A model generated the notes under the pieces. That model ran no database searches. It was not told where the DNA came from and was given only the letters and a program-made list of their open reading frames with translations. A stretch of DNA of 64,000 bases from Elioraea sp. (GTDB lineage: Bacteria; Pseudomonadota; Alphaproteobacteria; Acetobacterales; Acetobacteraceae), in assembly GCF_022842375.1 (NCBI RefSeq), contig NZ_JALHPR010000009.1:62001-126000 (forward strand), written 5' to 3'. Numbering within the stretch: position 1 is the first letter of the stretch; each line of letters starts with the position of its first letter. The translations under genes were made by a program, and so were the position numbers. This document shows, piece by piece, positions 45,333-55,794 of this stretch.

Positions 45333-46349
45333 ATGGCAACCGAACGACTGACCCTCGACGCGGCCGAGAGCCTGGGCATCACCGCGCTGCGGCGGGCCGG
45401 CGCCTCGCCCGATGCTGCGTCCCACACCGCCCACATGCTCGCACTCGCCGATCTCGATGGCATCGCCAGCCACGGCCTCTCCCGCCTGCCGGCCTACGCC
45501 GCGCAGCTTCGCTCGGGCAAGATCAAGGGCAGCGCCGCGCCGGCCGTCTCGCGCCCCGCGGCGGGGACCGTCGCGGTCGATGCCGATGACGGGCTCGCCT
45601 ACCCGGCGATCGCGCTTGGCCTCTCCTGGATGGCCTCCCTGCTCCCGGCCCAGGGCGTCGTCGCCTGCGGGGTGCGCAACAGCCACCACGCCGGTGCGAT
45701 GGGCCTGTTCGTGGAGGACCTTGCTCGCGAGACGGCCGGCTTCGTCATCGCCTTCACCAACAGCCCCGCCGCCATCCCGCCCGCCGGCAGCGGCACGCCG
45801 CTGTTCGGCACCAACCCCATCGCCTTCGCCTGCCCCGTGCCGGGGCGTGACCCGTTGGTGATCGACCTCTCGCTCTCGGTCGTGGCGCGCGGGCGCATCA
45901 TGGTCGCGGCCCAGAAGGGAGAGGCGATCCCGGAAGGCTGGGCCGTCGATGCCAGTGGCGCACCAACGACCGATGCCGCCGCTGCACTTGGCGGGGCGAT
46001 GCTGCCGATCGGCGGTGCGAAGGGAGCCGCGCTGGTGCTGATGGTCGAGTTGCTGACCGCAGGCCTCACCGCCTCGAACGCGGGTTTCGAGGCGTCGTCA
46101 TTCCTCGACGACAAGGGAGGGCCGCCGCGCATCGGGCAGAGTTTCATCGCGATCGCCCCAGGTGCTGTCGGCGGCAATGCCCAGGCCGTCACCGCCCGGG
46201 TGGCAGCGATCACCGCGCGGGTGCTGGAGGAGCCCGGGACCAGGCTCCCGGGCGACCGTCGGCTGGCTACGCGCGCGGCGAACCGCGCGAACGGAATCCC
46301 CTACCCGGCGGCGTTGCTCGCGACGCTGCGCGAACTCGCGGCAGGTTAG
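45333..46349 (+). CDS. Ldh-family (malate/L-sulfolactate-type) dehydrogenase
   Basis: A 338-residue NAD(P)-dependent oxidoreductase of the LDH2/MDH2 type. Family motifs are LALADLDGIASHGLSRLPAY with the conserved SHG, GVVACGVRNSHHAGAMG with the catalytic histidine, the GTNPIAFACP motif and IDLSLSVVARGRI (usually DxSTSxxAxGK), then GGAKGAALVLMVELLTAGL. Substrates in the family include malate, lactate, ureidoglycolate and 2,3-diketogulonate, so specificity is open. The final four bases overlap the convergent phoB gene. Confidence 0.9.
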   Translation: MATERLTLDAAESLGITALRRAGASPDAASHTAHMLALADLDGIASHGLSRLPAYAAQLRSGKIKGSAAPAVSRPAAGTVAVDADDGLAYPAIALGLSWMASLLPAQGVVACGVRNSHHAGAMGLFVEDLARETAGFVIAFTNSPAAIPPAGSGTPLFGTNPIAFACPVPGRDPLVIDLSLSVVARGRIMVAAQKGEAIPEGWAVDASGAPTTDAAAALGGAMLPIGGAKGAALVLMVELLTAGLTASNAGFEASSFLDDKGGPPRIGQSFIAIAPGAVGGNAQAVTARVAAITARVLEEPGTRLPGDRRLATRAANRANGIPYPAALLATLRELAAG

Positions 46350-47044
46350 CCGGACGGCTCCGTGTCGAGCGCGTAGCCTGCCGCGCGCACGGTGCGGATC
46401 ACGTCGAGCTCATCCGGGCCGTTCAGGCTTTTCCGCAGGCGGCGGATGTGGACGTCGACCGTGCGCGGCTCGACATGGATGTCGGGGCCCCACACCGCAT
46501 CGAGCAGTTCCTCGCGCGAGAACACGCGGCCGGCGTGCTGCATGAAGAACTCGAGCAGGCGGAATTCGGTCGGCCCGAGATGCACCGATCGCCCCTGCCG
46601 CTGCACGCGGTGGGCGGCAAGGTCCATCGTGATGTCGTGGAACTTCAGCGTGCCCTTGGCCGGTGTCGCGCCTGAGCGGCGGAGCAGGGCGCGGATGCGC
46701 GCGAGCAGCGTCTCCATCGGGAAGGGCTTGGTGATGTAGTCATCCGCGCCGGTGTTGAGGCCGCGCACGGCATCGGCATCCTCGGCGCGTGCGGTGACCA
46801 TGATCACCGGCAGGTCGCGCGTGCCCGGCTTGCGCCGGATCTGGCGGCACACCTCGATGCCCGACATCGCCGGCAGCATCCAGTCAAGCAGCACGAGATC
46901 GGGCTTCACCTCGGCGATCTTGGTAAGCGCTTCCTGACCGTCGGTCGCCTCCTCGACGCGGAAGCCCTGCTTCTCGAGGTTGTAGCGAAGCATCGTCACG
47001 AGCGGCGCCTCGTCCTCGACCACCAGGATCAGGGGCTTCATCAT
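46346..47044 (-). CDS. phoB: Phosphate response regulator PhoB
   Basis: A 232-residue OmpR/PhoB-type regulator. The receiver domain has VVEDEAPLV, Asp in LVLLDWMLPAMSG (about residue 54), and the Lys in ITKPF. The winged-helix DNA-binding domain shows LGPTEFRLLEFFMQH, VFSREELLDAVWG, and VDVHIRRLRKSL. It binds Pho boxes; one lies in front of pstS in this same operon. The start is 47044 or 47041. No phoR sensor gene is present on either side: the next gene downstream is the convergent Ldh-family gene. Confidence 0.96.
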   Translation of the reverse strand: MMKPLILVVEDEAPLVTMLRYNLEKQGFRVEEATDGQEALTKIAEVKPDLVLLDWMLPAMSGIEVCRQIRRKPGTRDLPVIMVTARAEDADAVRGLNTGADDYITKPFPMETLLARIRALLRRSGATPAKGTLKFHDITMDLAAHRVQRQGRSVHLGPTEFRLLEFFMQHAGRVFSREELLDAVWGPDIHVEPRTVDVHIRRLRKSLNGPDELDVIRTVRAAGYALDTEPSG

Positions 47045-47078
47045 GCTCGCGATCGTCGCCGCTGCACTCTGCGTCGGT

Positions 47079-47804
47079 TCAAGGCGCACGGCCCGTCTCC
47101 CCCATGTCGGCAGAGGCGAGGGCAGAGGTGTCGCCCTTCGGCCGCATGCCCGAGGGCTCCTCGCCCACCACGGCGAAATGGATGATCTCGGCGATGTTGG
47201 TCGCATGGTCGCCGATGCGCTCGAGGTTCTTGGCGATGAACAGCAGGTGCGTGCACGGCGTGATGTTGCGCGGATCCTCCATCATGTAGGTCAGCAGCGT
47301 GCGGAACAGCGCGCTGTACATCTCGTCCACCGGCTCGTCGCGGCGCCACACCTCCATCGCCTTCGCGGCATCGTCGGTGGCGAAGGCATCGAGCGTGTCC
47401 TTCAGCATCTCCTGCACCATGCGGCTCATCCGCTCGAGCGGGCCCATCGAGACCTGCGGCGGCATCTGCGCCAGCACGATCGAACGCTTGGCGACATTGG
47501 CGGCATAGTCGCCCACCCGCTCGAGGTCGGAGGCGATGCGCATCGCCGCGACGATCAGGCGGAGGTCGGATGCGACCGGCTGGCGCAGCGCCAGCAGCTT
47601 CACCACATGGTGCGCGATGTCGCGGTCGAGCGCGTCGACCTGCGGGTCGGCCTCCACCACCCGCGAGGCGAGGCCGACATCGCGGCGAACCATGGCGTTC
47701 GTGGCCTGGGAGAGCTGGTTCTCGACCATGCCGCCCATCCGGGCGATCAGGTCGCGGAGCATGCGAAGCTCCTCCTGGTATGCCTTCACGATGTGCTCGC
47801 TCAC
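47079..47804 (-). CDS. phoU: Phosphate signalling protein PhoU
   Basis: A 241-residue all-helical protein of two PhoU repeats, with the metal-binding E/DxxxD patterns in VEADPQVDALDRDIAHH-type sequence in repeat one and ERIGDHATNIAEI in repeat two, and LERVGDYAANVAK in the middle. PhoU links Pst transporter activity to PhoR/PhoB and prevents runaway phosphate uptake. It sits between pstB and phoB, the standard order. Confidence 0.96.
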   Translation of the reverse strand: MSEHIVKAYQEELRMLRDLIARMGGMVENQLSQATNAMVRRDVGLASRVVEADPQVDALDRDIAHHVVKLLALRQPVASDLRLIVAAMRIASDLERVGDYAANVAKRSIVLAQMPPQVSMGPLERMSRMVQEMLKDTLDAFATDDAAKAMEVWRRDEPVDEMYSALFRTLLTYMMEDPRNITPCTHLLFIAKNLERIGDHATNIAEIIHFAVVGEEPSGMRPKGDTSALASADMGETGRAP

Positions 47805-47829
47805 GTCTGCGCTCCCTTCTGCCCGGCGT

Positions 47830-48690
47830 TCAGCTGAAGCGCCCGGTGATGTATTCCTGCGTCTTCGGGTGCTTCGGGCGGGTGAAGAGATCGGCCGCGG
47901 GTGCGACCTCGATCATCTCGCCCAGGAAGAAGAACGCCACCTGGTCGGCGCAGCGTGCAGCCTGCTGCATGTTGTGCGTGACGATCACGATGGTGAAGTC
48001 GCGCTTCAGCTCGTCGATCAGCTCCTCGATCTTCAACGTCGAGATCGGGTCGAGCGCCGAGGTCGGCTCGTCGAACAGGATCACCTCGGGCTTCACCGCG
48101 ATGGTGCGCGCGATGCAGAGGCGCTGCTGCTGGCCGCCCGAGAGGCCCATGGCGTTGGTGTGCAGCCGGTCCTTCGCCTCGTCCCAGATGGCGGCGCGGC
48201 GGAGCGACCACTCGACGCGCTCGTCCATGTCGCGCTTGGACAGTTTCTCATGAAGCTTGATCCCGAAGGCGACGTTCTCATAGATCGTCATCGGGAACGG
48301 CGTCGGCTTCTGGAACACCATGCCGATGCGCGCGCGCAGGAAGTTCAGGTCGACCTTGTCGCTGATGATGTTCTCGCCATCCATCAGCACCTCGCCGGTC
48401 GCGCGCTGGCCCGGGTAGAGGCTGAACATCCGGTTCAGCACGCGCAGCAGCGTCGACTTGCCGCAGCCCGACGGGCCGATCATCCCCGTCACCTGGCGCT
48501 CGGGAAAACGCAGGTTGACCGACTTCAGCGCACGGTTGTCGCCGTAGAAGAAGTCGAGGTTCCGGCACTCGATGCGCGCGGTGTTCAACTCCTCGGTCGA
48601 GCGGGCGGTCATGCCGCCGAAGCTGCGCGTGGTGCCCGGATCGGCCACGACCGTCGCGGGCTGGCTGTCGTTGCTCATGGTCTCGCTCAT
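47830..48690 (-). CDS. pstB: Phosphate ABC transporter ATPase PstB
   Basis: A 286-residue ABC ATPase. Walker A is GPSGCGKST, the ABC signature LSGGQQQRL, Walker [13 protein letters not shown], and the H-loop VTHNM. N-terminal residues 1-35 form a short extension beyond the standard ~255 residue PstB core. It drives PstCA. It overlaps pstA by 4 bp (ATGA). Confidence 0.97.
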   Translation of the reverse strand: MSETMSNDSQPATVVADPGTTRSFGGMTARSTEELNTARIECRNLDFFYGDNRALKSVNLRFPERQVTGMIGPSGCGKSTLLRVLNRMFSLYPGQRATGEVLMDGENIISDKVDLNFLRARIGMVFQKPTPFPMTIYENVAFGIKLHEKLSKRDMDERVEWSLRRAAIWDEAKDRLHTNAMGLSGGQQQRLCIARTIAVKPEVILFDEPTSALDPISTLKIEELIDELKRDFTIVIVTHNMQQAARCADQVAFFFLGEMIEVAPAADLFTRPKHPKTQEYITGRFS

Positions 48691-49583
48691 TTCTTGGAAG
48701 GTTCCGTCCGGATGACGTAGCGGGCAAGGATGTTCAGCGCGAGCACGGCGATCGTGATGATCAGCGCGCCGACCCAGGCGAGCGCGATCCAGTCGTCATA
48801 CGGGCTCGCGGCGTACTGGTAGATCGTGATCGGCAGGCTCGGCATCGCCTCGTTCAGGTTGGTCGACCAGTTGAGGTTGCCGAGCGAGGTGAACAGCAGC
48901 GGCGCCGTTTCGCCCGCGATCCGCGCGATCGCCAGCAGCACGCCGGTGATGATGCCCTGCATCGCCGCGCGGTAGCAGACGAAGCGGATCATCACCCACT
49001 TGGGCGAGCCGAGGCCGATGGCTGCCTCGCGCAGCGTATCGGGGATCAGCCGCAGCATGTCCTCGGTCGTGCGCACGACGACGGGGATGACGATGATCGC
49101 GAGTGCGGCGACGCCGGCCCAGCCGGAGAACCCGCCGGTGTTGATCACGATCAGCTGGTAGACGAACAGGCCGATCAGGATCGACGGCGCGGAGAGCAGG
49201 ATGTCGGAGACGAACCGCACCACGTTGCCGAGCCAGGTGTTGCGCGCGTACTCGGCGAGATAGGTGCCGACGAGCAGCCCGATCGGCGCCCCGATCGCGG
49301 TGCCGAGCGCTGTCTGGATCAGCGTTCCCACCATCGCGTTGAGCAGGCCGCCATTGCTGCCCGGCGGTGCGGTGGAGAGTGTGAACACGCTGAGGTTGAA
49401 CGCCGCGAAGCCACGGCCGAACAGCGTGACCAGCAGCCACGCCAGGAAGAAGAGGCCGATCGCCGTGGACACGTAGGCGAACACCGAGACCACCCGGTCG
49501 ATCCGCTTGCGCCGGCGGCCGAGCGCGGAGTTCGCCTGGCGCATCGGGCGGGGAACGGTGGCGGTGGGAACTGCGTCAGCCAT
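48687..49583 (-). CDS. pstA: Phosphate ABC transporter permease PstA
   Basis: A 298-residue permease with six membrane helices. The MetI-like coupling motif lies in [19 protein letters not shown] (EAA loop). [22 protein letters not shown] and the [15 protein letters not shown] segment are PstA signatures. It forms the channel with PstC. Thirty bp separate it from pstC; 4 bp overlap with pstB. Confidence 0.96.
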   Translation of the reverse strand: MADAVPTATVPRPMRQANSALGRRRKRIDRVVSVFAYVSTAIGLFFLAWLLVTLFGRGFAAFNLSVFTLSTAPPGSNGGLLNAMVGTLIQTALGTAIGAPIGLLVGTYLAEYARNTWLGNVVRFVSDILLSAPSILIGLFVYQLIVINTGGFSGWAGVAALAIIVIPVVVRTTEDMLRLIPDTLREAAIGLGSPKWVMIRFVCYRAAMQGIITGVLLAIARIAGETAPLLFTSLGNLNWSTNLNEAMPSLPITIYQYAASPYDDWIALAWVGALIITIAVLALNILARYVIRTEPSKK

Positions 49584-49613
49584 TGGTCATGTTCCCCTGA
49601 TCGCTTTCCTGGG

Positions 49614-50648
49614 TCACTTCGCGAGCCGCGGCCGCAGCATGAAGCGCGATGCGGCGAGCACGATGAAGGAGATGACGAACAGGATGAAGCCGAGTGCCAG
49701 CAGCGAGGACAGCTTCAGCGATCCCTGCAACGCCTCGGGGAACTCGAGCGCGATCACAGAGGCGATCGTGTTCCCGGTGGCGAACACGGAGGGGCTGATG
49801 GCGTTCGCGTTGCCGATCACGAACGTGACCGCCATCGTCTCGCCGAGCGCACGGCCGAGGCCGAGCATGATGCCGCCGACCACCGAGCTCGATGTGTACG
49901 GGATCACGACGTTGCGCACGACCTCCCACTTGGTCGCCCCGAGGCCGTAGGCGCTCTCCTTGTAGATCGCCGGCACCTGCATGAAGACGTCGCGCATGGT
50001 CGCTGCAATGAAGGGCAGGATCATGATCGCGAGGATCAGCGCGGCGGTGAAGATGCCGATGCCGAAGGCCGGCCCGCCGAACAGGTCCTGCAGGATGGGG
50101 ATGTCCATCGTCAGGTCCTGGATCGGCGGCTGCACGTAGGTCGCGATCACGGGCGCGAGCACGAACAGGCCCCACATGCCGTAGATGATCGATGGAACGG
50201 CGGCGAGCAGCTCGATCGCGATGCCGATCGGGCGCTTCAGCCACTCGGGGGCAAGCTCGGTCAGGAAGTAGGCGACGCCGAAGGCGACGGGCACCGCGAA
50301 GACGATCGCCATGATGGAGGTGACGAGCGTGCCATACACGGAGATGACGGCGCCGAACTTCTCGCGCACCGAGTCCCACTCGGTGCTGGCGAAGAAGTCG
50401 AAGCCGAACTCCCTGAAGGCGGGCCAGCCGCCGATGAACAGCAGCACGATGATGCCACCGAGCAGGGAGAGCACGAGCAGCCCCGCGCCCGTGACGATTG
50501 CCTCGAAGATCTGGTCGCCGAGCCTGGTGGACTTGCGCGCACGCCGCGCCCTTCCTCCCGCCCCCTGGCTTCCCAGCACCGCCGCGCTTGCCGCCTGCTG
50601 CATCACGATCCCCACTCCGACGCCGCCGCGCCGCATCCCCATGGACAC
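49614..50648 (-). CDS. pstC: Phosphate ABC transporter permease PstC
   Basis: A 344-residue permease with six helices in the family core and an Ala/Gly/Arg-rich N-terminus. It carries [18 protein letters not shown], a [17 protein letters not shown] region, an EAA loop [18 protein letters not shown] and [16 protein letters not shown]. The start is uncertain: GTG at 50648, ATG at 50642 and further ATGs follow. It is separated from pstS by 80 bp. Confidence 0.95.
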   Translation of the reverse strand: MSMGMRRGGVGVGIVMQQAASAAVLGSQGAGGRARRARKSTRLGDQIFEAIVTGAGLLVLSLLGGIIVLLFIGGWPAFREFGFDFFASTEWDSVREKFGAVISVYGTLVTSIMAIVFAVPVAFGVAYFLTELAPEWLKRPIGIAIELLAAVPSIIYGMWGLFVLAPVIATYVQPPIQDLTMDIPILQDLFGGPAFGIGIFTAALILAIMILPFIAATMRDVFMQVPAIYKESAYGLGATKWEVVRNVVIPYTSSSVVGGIMLGLGRALGETMAVTFVIGNANAISPSVFATGNTIASVIALEFPEALQGSLKLSSLLALGFILFVISFIVLAASRFMLRPRLAK

Positions 50649-50728
50649 TCACTCAAGGCAGGACCGGGTGGCGCGGCCTCGCCGCACCACCCGACAGTCA
50701 CGTCACTGCACGGCGCAGCGGGACAGGC

Positions 50729-51784
50729 TCACGAACCGCCGCCCGTCCAGACCGCCTCGCCGTTCGGGCCCTTGATCTCGCGCGCCCAGGCCTGGCGCAC
50801 CACGTTCTTCACGTTCTCGGGCAGCGGGATGTAGCCGAGCTCATCGGCCAGCTTGTCGCCCTCGGCGCCATACGCCCAGTCGAAGAACCGCATCACGTTG
50901 CGGCTCGCCGCCACGTCCGTCGGGTTCCTCGGCAGCAGGATGTAGGTTGGCGCCACGATCGGCCAGCTGTTCTCGCCCTGCTGGTCGAGCAGCGTGATCC
51001 CGAAGGTCGGGTCCGACAGCCAGTCGGCCGCGGCCGCCGAGGACTGGAACGTGTCCTCGGTCGGGTACACGAACCGGCCGGCCTTGTTGCGCAGCTGCGC
51101 CATGGCGAGGTTGTTCTGCTTGGCATAGGCATGCTCGACATAGCCGATCGAGCCACGCGTCTGGCGCACGATGCCCGCCACACCCGCGTTGCCGCGGCCA
51201 CCCGTGCCGGCCTTCCAGGGAACCGAGGTGCCCTGGCCGACGCTGGTCTTGAACTCGTCGGAGACGATCGAGAGGTAACCCGCGAACTGGAACGTCGTGC
51301 CCGAGCCGTCGGCGCGGTAGACCGGCGCGATCGGCAGGTTCGGCAGCGTCAGCTCGCGGTTCAGCTCGACCAACCGCGGGTCGTTCCAGCGGCGGATCTT
51401 GCCCAGATACATGTCGGCCACGATCTCGCCGGTCAGTCGCAGCTTGCCGCTCTCGACGCCCGGAATGTTGTAGACGAGCACGATCGAGCCCAGCACCGTC
51501 GGGAACTGGAACAGGTTCGCCTGGCCCAGCCGCTCGGCGGTCAGGTTCGCGTCGGTCGCGCCGAACTGCACGGTGCGATTCGTGATCTGGTTGATGCCAC
51601 CGCCGGACCCGATGGCCTGGTAGTTCAGCTTGAGGCCCGTGGGCTGCTCGGCCGCCTCGCCCCACTTCTGGTACAGCGGCGCGGGGAACGTCGCCCCTGC
51701 CCCGGTGATCTGCTGCGCAGCGGCCGTCCCGATTGTCAGGACGAGCCCGGCAGCGGCCGCGAGGGCCATGTTTCGGATGCTCAC
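50729..51784 (-). CDS. pstS: Phosphate-binding protein PstS
   Basis: A 351-residue periplasmic phosphate receptor. The signal peptide is residues 1-23 (cleavage near TAAAQ). Phosphate-binding motifs are GAGATFPAPLYQKW, AIGSGGGINQI, FGATDANL, RADGSGTTFQFAGYL (Arg, Asp, Ser-Gly-Thr) and the later TSVGQGTSVPWKAGTGG. It feeds PstCAB. It heads the operon and has a three-unit Pho box 93 bp upstream. Confidence 0.97.
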   Translation of the reverse strand: MSIRNMALAAAAGLVLTIGTAAAQQITGAGATFPAPLYQKWGEAAEQPTGLKLNYQAIGSGGGINQITNRTVQFGATDANLTAERLGQANLFQFPTVLGSIVLVYNIPGVESGKLRLTGEIVADMYLGKIRRWNDPRLVELNRELTLPNLPIAPVYRADGSGTTFQFAGYLSIVSDEFKTSVGQGTSVPWKAGTGGRGNAGVAGIVRQTRGSIGYVEHAYAKQNNLAMAQLRNKAGRFVYPTEDTFQSSAAAADWLSDPTFGITLLDQQGENSWPIVAPTYILLPRNPTDVAASRNVMRFFDWAYGAEGDKLADELGYIPLPENVKNVVRQAWAREIKGPNGEAVWTGGGS

Positions 51785-51876
51785 TCCACCTCTCCCTTGT
51801 CACACGTTGCCAGGGCGGCTCCCGGCCACCCCAACTCCTGGCAGGCGGCACCTTAGGTACGGCCGGAGGCATAGCC

Positions 51877-51905
51877 GTTTCAGTTCGATGAAGCTTTGAT
51901 GACAG
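51877..51905 (-). promoter_or_regulatory. Three-unit Pho box upstream of pstS
   Basis: On the minus strand, three 7-bp units CTGTCAT, GCTTCAT and CTGAAAC are spaced exactly 11 bp apart with AT-containing 4-bp linkers. This is the classical PhoB-binding pattern (CTGTCAT direct repeats). It lies 93 bp before the pstS start. The remainder of the 51785-52087 gap shows no gene. Confidence 0.75.
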
Positions 51906-52087
51906 TCAACCCAGGCGCAGCGTGCCTTCGTACGGATCAGTCGCGCGCATGATCCACCAACAGCTTCGCTGATCGCCCGGCCGGATGCCGGCGCGGACGG
52001 AGGGGGGGCCGGATGGGTTGATATGGCGCCAGGACCCTCGCTGCCGCTGAAGGCCGGCGCGGAGAGATGCTGTGTCACTGCGGATGA

Positions 52088-52164
52088 TGGTCGGAGCGGC
52101 CGGATTCGAACCGACGACCCCCAGTCCCCCAGACTGATGCGCTACCAGGCTGCGCTACGCTCCG
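52088..52164 (-). tRNA. tRNA-Pro (anticodon GGG)
   Basis: A 77-nt tRNA with encoded CCA. The acceptor stem CGGAGCG pairs with CGCUCCG, the D arm contains GCGCAGCCUGGUAGCGC, and the anticodon loop CUGGGGG carries GGG at 34-36. The T arm is CGUCGGUUCGAAUCCGGCC. The discriminator is A. The unpaired-looking first C-G pair is typical of bacterial tRNA-Pro. Confidence 0.95.
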
Positions 52165-52234
52165 ACGGCGCTGTGATCGCCCAAGGGTCAGCGCGTGTCA
52201 ACGCCGCGCGGCGCAGGCCGCACGCAAACAGGCC

Positions 52235-52798
52235 TCAGTCCCGGGGACCCGGAACGTCGATGAGCGCGCGGATCGCGCGGAGCTCGGCCAGCAGGTCCGC
52301 GAGCGCGGCGCGAAGCGCGACCTCCCGCCCCGCGCCCGCAGGCGCCTCCGCGGACGGCGGAGCGGCACGCTCGGCGCGGACGCGGACCACGGGCTTCGGC
52401 CCTCGCGGACGCTCAGGCTCCGCGCTGCCGGCCGGCATGCCAGGCAACGGCAGTTGCGGCCGCCGCACCTCAGGCTCGGCATCGGGCAGGTCGTCGAGCG
52501 GCTCCGCGCCATCCTCGCTCCCACCCTCGCGCAGCAGCCGCTGCACACCCTTGATCGTATAGCCCTGGATGTAGAGCAGATCGCTGATCCGGCGGAGCAG
52601 CTCGACATCCTCCGGCCGGTAGTAGCGCCGGCCGCCGCCGCGCTTCAGCGGCTTCAGCTGCGGGAACTTCGTCTCCCAGAAGCGCAGGACGTGCTGCGGG
52701 ATGTGAAGATCGTCCGCTACCTCGCTGATCGTACGGAAGGCAGAGGCTGCCTTGCGGCCTGTCCCGCGCTGGGCCGGCGGATCGAGGTCAGTGCTCAT
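52235..52798 (-). CDS. MerR-family transcriptional regulator
   Basis: A 187-residue regulator. The N-terminal MerR HTH reads [21 protein letters not shown], followed by [39 protein letters not shown] (here cut by description), all typical of the MerR wing and helix region (about residues 20-90). A proline-rich linker leads to a short helical tail. It overlaps ihfA by ATGA, an arrangement conserved in alphaproteobacteria, but the target and ligand are unknown. Confidence 0.9.
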   Translation of the reverse strand: MSTDLDPPAQRGTGRKAASAFRTISEVADDLHIPQHVLRFWETKFPQLKPLKRGGGRRYYRPEDVELLRRISDLLYIQGYTIKGVQRLLREGGSEDGAEPLDDLPDAEPEVRRPQLPLPGMPAGSAEPERPRGPKPVVRVRAERAAPPSAEAPAGAGREVALRAALADLLAELRAIRALIDVPGPRD

Positions 52799-53112
52799 GC
52801 ATCGTCCTCATCCGGGGCGGTCAGGCCGTTGACGCGCGCCTTCAGCACCTGGCTTGGCCGGAAAACCAGCACCTTGCGAGGCAGGATCGGCACCTCGACG
52901 CCAGTCTTGGGATTGCGGCCAACCCGGCGGCCCTTCTGGCGGACGGCGAAGGTCCCGAACGACGAGATCTTCACCGGCTGGCCCGCCTCAAGCGCGCCGG
53001 CGACAAGCTCGAGAACAGTTTCAACGAGTTGTGCGGATTCGTTGCGCGACAGGCCGACCTGCTCATAGACGGCCTCGGCCAGTTGTGCGCGCGTGACCGT
53101 GGTGCCCGCCAT
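52795..53112 (-). CDS. ihfA: Integration host factor alpha subunit
   Basis: A 105-residue HU/IHF-fold DNA-bending protein. The helical base has [32 protein letters not shown] and the diagnostic GRNPKTG loop (beta arm) follow. The last residues are acidic (DEDDA). It pairs with IhfB to bend DNA at sigma-54 promoters, recombination sites and origins. 135 bp separate it from fabH, so it may have its own promoter; coupled to the MerR gene. Confidence 0.96.
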   Translation of the reverse strand: MAGTTVTRAQLAEAVYEQVGLSRNESAQLVETVLELVAGALEAGQPVKISSFGTFAVRQKGRRVGRNPKTGVEVPILPRKVLVFRPSQVLKARVNGLTAPDEDDA

Positions 53113-53247
53113 GCGGTTCCTTCGCCGATGTGTCGTTGTCGTGACGCTAACAGCCGATTCACGGCGACGTCAAGAAAGCACACGCAGCCGAATGACGGAA
53201 GATCAGAGCTTTAGGATCGGACGCAGAAAACGCGTCGGAACCCCGCC

Positions 53248-54270
53248 TCAGAGACGCGCGAGGGCCGCGCCCCAGGTGAGCCCACCGCCGATCGCCTCCA
53301 TCAGCACCAGCTGGCCGGGCTTCAGCCGGCCATCGGTGTGCGCTTCCCAGAGGGCCAGCGGGATCGAGGCGGCGGATGTGTTGGCGTGGCGATCGACCGT
53401 GACCACCACGCGCTCCGGCGGCAGGCCGAGCTTGCGGCCGAGCGCGTCGATGATCCGGAGATTGGCCTGGTGCGGCACCAGCCAGTCCACGTCGCCCTGG
53501 CGGAGGCCGTTGGCCGCGAGCGCCTCGTCCACCACCGCGGCGAGCTTGGAGACGGCGTGGCGGAACACCTCGCGCCCCTGCATCCGCACATGCCCGACCG
53601 TGCCCGTCAGCCCAGGGCCGCCATCGACCAGCAGGATGTCGGCGTGGCGGCCATCGGCGTGCAGGTGCGTGGAAAGCACCCGCGCCTCCCCGGCCCCGCC
53701 ATGGGTGTCGACGGCGCGCAGCACCACCGCCCCTGCCCCGTCGCCGAACAGCACCGCGGTGCCGCGGTCGGTCCAGTCGAGGATGCGGCTGTTCACCTCG
53801 GCGCCGATCACGAGGATGGTGCGGGCCGCGCCCGAGCGGATCATCGCATCGGCTACCGCGAGCGCGTAGATGAAGCCGGTGCAGACCGCGGCGATGTCGA
53901 ACGCGAAGCCTCGCGTGATGCCAAGCTTGGCCTGGACCGCGACGGCGGTGGCGGGATAGGTGCGATCGGGCGTGGAGGTGGCGAGAACGATCCCGTCCAC
54001 CGCCTCCGCCCCGAGCCCGGCATCGGCGAGCGCACCGCGCGCCGCGGCGGCGGCCAGGTCGGAGGAGAGCTCGCCGGGCGCGGCGATGCGCCGCTCGCGG
54101 ATGCCCGTCCGCTCCATGATCCACTCATGCGATGTGTCGAGGCTCGCGGCGAGATCGTCGTTCGTGACGATGCGGTCGGGAAGCGCGCCGCCGAAGCCGG
54201 CGATCCGCGAGCGCACAAGCCCTGGCGCTGCCACGACCGGAACGACGGAGGGCTCGGAGATGCTGTCCAT
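53248..54270 (-). CDS. fabH: 3-oxoacyl-ACP synthase III (FabH)
   Basis: A 340-residue condensing enzyme that starts fatty-acid synthesis from acetyl-CoA and malonyl-ACP. The catalytic triad is Cys in [13 protein letters not shown], His in [10 protein letters not shown], and Asn in [11 protein letters not shown]. The [10 protein letters not shown] end is typical. The N-terminus ([13 protein letters not shown]) is slightly longer than usual. It lies 14 bp after plsX, the common plsX-fabH pair. Confidence 0.96.
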   Translation of the reverse strand: MDSISEPSVVPVVAAPGLVRSRIAGFGGALPDRIVTNDDLAASLDTSHEWIMERTGIRERRIAAPGELSSDLAAAAARGALADAGLGAEAVDGIVLATSTPDRTYPATAVAVQAKLGITRGFAFDIAAVCTGFIYALAVADAMIRSGAARTILVIGAEVNSRILDWTDRGTAVLFGDGAGAVVLRAVDTHGGAGEARVLSTHLHADGRHADILLVDGGPGLTGTVGHVRMQGREVFRHAVSKLAAVVDEALAANGLRQGDVDWLVPHQANLRIIDALGRKLGLPPERVVVTVDRHANTSAASIPLALWEAHTDGRLKPGQLVLMEAIGGGLTWGAALARL

Positions 54271-54284
54271 CGTCGCCGCGACGA

Positions 54285-55370
54285 TCAGCCGGCGAGAGCG
54301 GCGCGCTGCGCCTGCTCGCCATCGGCCGCGGTCGCCCCCGTGGCGCGGGCGGCGGCCTCCTCGCGGAGCTGGCGCAGCTCCTCGCCGATCTTCGCGTTGA
54401 ACCCGTGCGTGACCATGTCCATCGCGAGGTCGATCGCATGCGCGAAGCCGAGCGCGTCGGTGCCGCCATGGCTCTTCACGACGACGCCGTTGAGACCGAG
54501 CAGCACGGCGCCGTTGTAGCGCCGCGGGTCGAGCCATTCGCGCAGGCGCTCGAGCGCCGGGCGGGCAAGGATGTAGCCAAGCCTTGCCGCGAGCGTGGAG
54601 GAGAACACCTGGCGCAGCAGGTCACGCACCAGCTTCAGCGTGCCCTCGCCCGTCTTGAGTGCGACGTTGCCGGTGAAGCCGTCGGTCACCACCACATCGA
54701 CGGTACCGCCGGCGATGTCATGGCCCTCGATGAAGCCGTGGAACAGCGGCGAGACATGACTTTCGCGCAGCACCTCGGCCGCCTGGCGCACACGCTCATC
54801 GCCCTTCAGTTCCTCCGCCCCGACATTCAGCAGCCCGATCGAGGGGGTACGCAGGCCGAGCACGGTGCGGGCGAACACCTCGCCCATCACGGCGAACTCG
54901 ACGAGATTGCGCGCATCGCACTGCACGTTCGCGCCGAGGTCGAGCATCACGAAATCGCCGCGCGCCGAGGGGCCGATCCCGGCCATGGCCGGGCGGTCGA
55001 TGCCGGGAAGCGATTTCAACACGATCTTGGCGAGCGCCATGAGTGCGCCGGTGTTGCCGGCACTGACGACACCCTCGGCCTCGCCTGAGGCAACGGCGTC
55101 GATCGCGATGCGCATGGACGACCCGCGCAGCCTGAGTGCGGCTGTCGGCTTCATCTCGTTCGGCACGGCCTCCAACGCATGCCGGATGGTGCAGGCGGCA
55201 GCGAGCGCCGGCCTCCGTGCGAACAGGGGTGCAAGCACCGCCTCGTCGCCAATGACGAGGAAACGCGTGCCAGGATGCCGCTCGAGCGCGACGGCAAGCC
55301 CGTCGATCACCATCGCGGGGGCCTTGTCGCCCCCCATGGCGTCGATCACGAGAGGGAATGGTGCGCTCAT
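54285..55370 (-). CDS. plsX: Phosphate acyltransferase PlsX
   Basis: A 361-residue acyl-ACP:phosphate acyltransferase that makes acyl-phosphate for phospholipid synthesis. Typical motifs are [16 protein letters not shown] at the start, [51 protein letters not shown] and [20 protein letters not shown]. It sits between rpmF and fabH in the standard order. Confidence 0.97.
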   Translation of the reverse strand: MSAPFPLVIDAMGGDKAPAMVIDGLAVALERHPGTRFLVIGDEAVLAPLFARRPALAAACTIRHALEAVPNEMKPTAALRLRGSSMRIAIDAVASGEAEGVVSAGNTGALMALAKIVLKSLPGIDRPAMAGIGPSARGDFVMLDLGANVQCDARNLVEFAVMGEVFARTVLGLRTPSIGLLNVGAEELKGDERVRQAAEVLRESHVSPLFHGFIEGHDIAGGTVDVVVTDGFTGNVALKTGEGTLKLVRDLLRQVFSSTLAARLGYILARPALERLREWLDPRRYNGAVLLGLNGVVVKSHGGTDALGFAHAIDLAMDMVTHGFNAKIGEELRQLREEAAARATGATAADGEQAQRAALAG

Positions 55371-55467
55371 GAACCCCCGCTTCGTGACGACCGGTCAGCC
55401 ACCACCGTGGAGACCGGGATCATCAGGGCGCGGCGCCGTCGCCGCGACGCGCAGGCCAAGCCACCGC

Positions 55468-55671
55468 TCAGGTGCGGACGATGACCTTCAGCTTGTCACC
55501 CGCTGGCGCGACCTCGCGGCCGTCATAGTAGCCGCAGGACCCGCACACGTGATGCGGGCGCTTGAGCTCGCCGCAGTTCGGGCACTCGCCGTTGGCCTCG
55601 GTGCTCAAGGCCTCGTGCGAACGGCGCATGTTGCGCCGTGAGGGGGACGTCTTCCGCTTGGGAACCGCCAT
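55468..55671 (-). CDS. rpmF: Ribosomal protein L32
   Basis: A 67-residue large-subunit protein. It opens [18 protein letters not shown], has the zinc-knuckle Cys-x2-Cys in [14 protein letters not shown] and CGSCGYY, and ends KLKVIVRT. It precedes plsX by about 97 bp, as in many Proteobacteria. Confidence 0.97.
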   Translation of the reverse strand: MAVPKRKTSPSRRNMRRSHEALSTEANGECPNCGELKRPHHVCGSCGYYDGREVAPAGDKLKVIVRT

Positions 55672-55794
55672 GATGGGGGCCTTGCTCTGTCACAGATTGG
55701 AAACGATGCAGGCAGCGTGACTACCAGAGGCCCTCTGCCGCGTAAAGTTACATATGTCTCAGCGGGTTCAGCCGCGCTTTGCGTTGGAAGCAGC

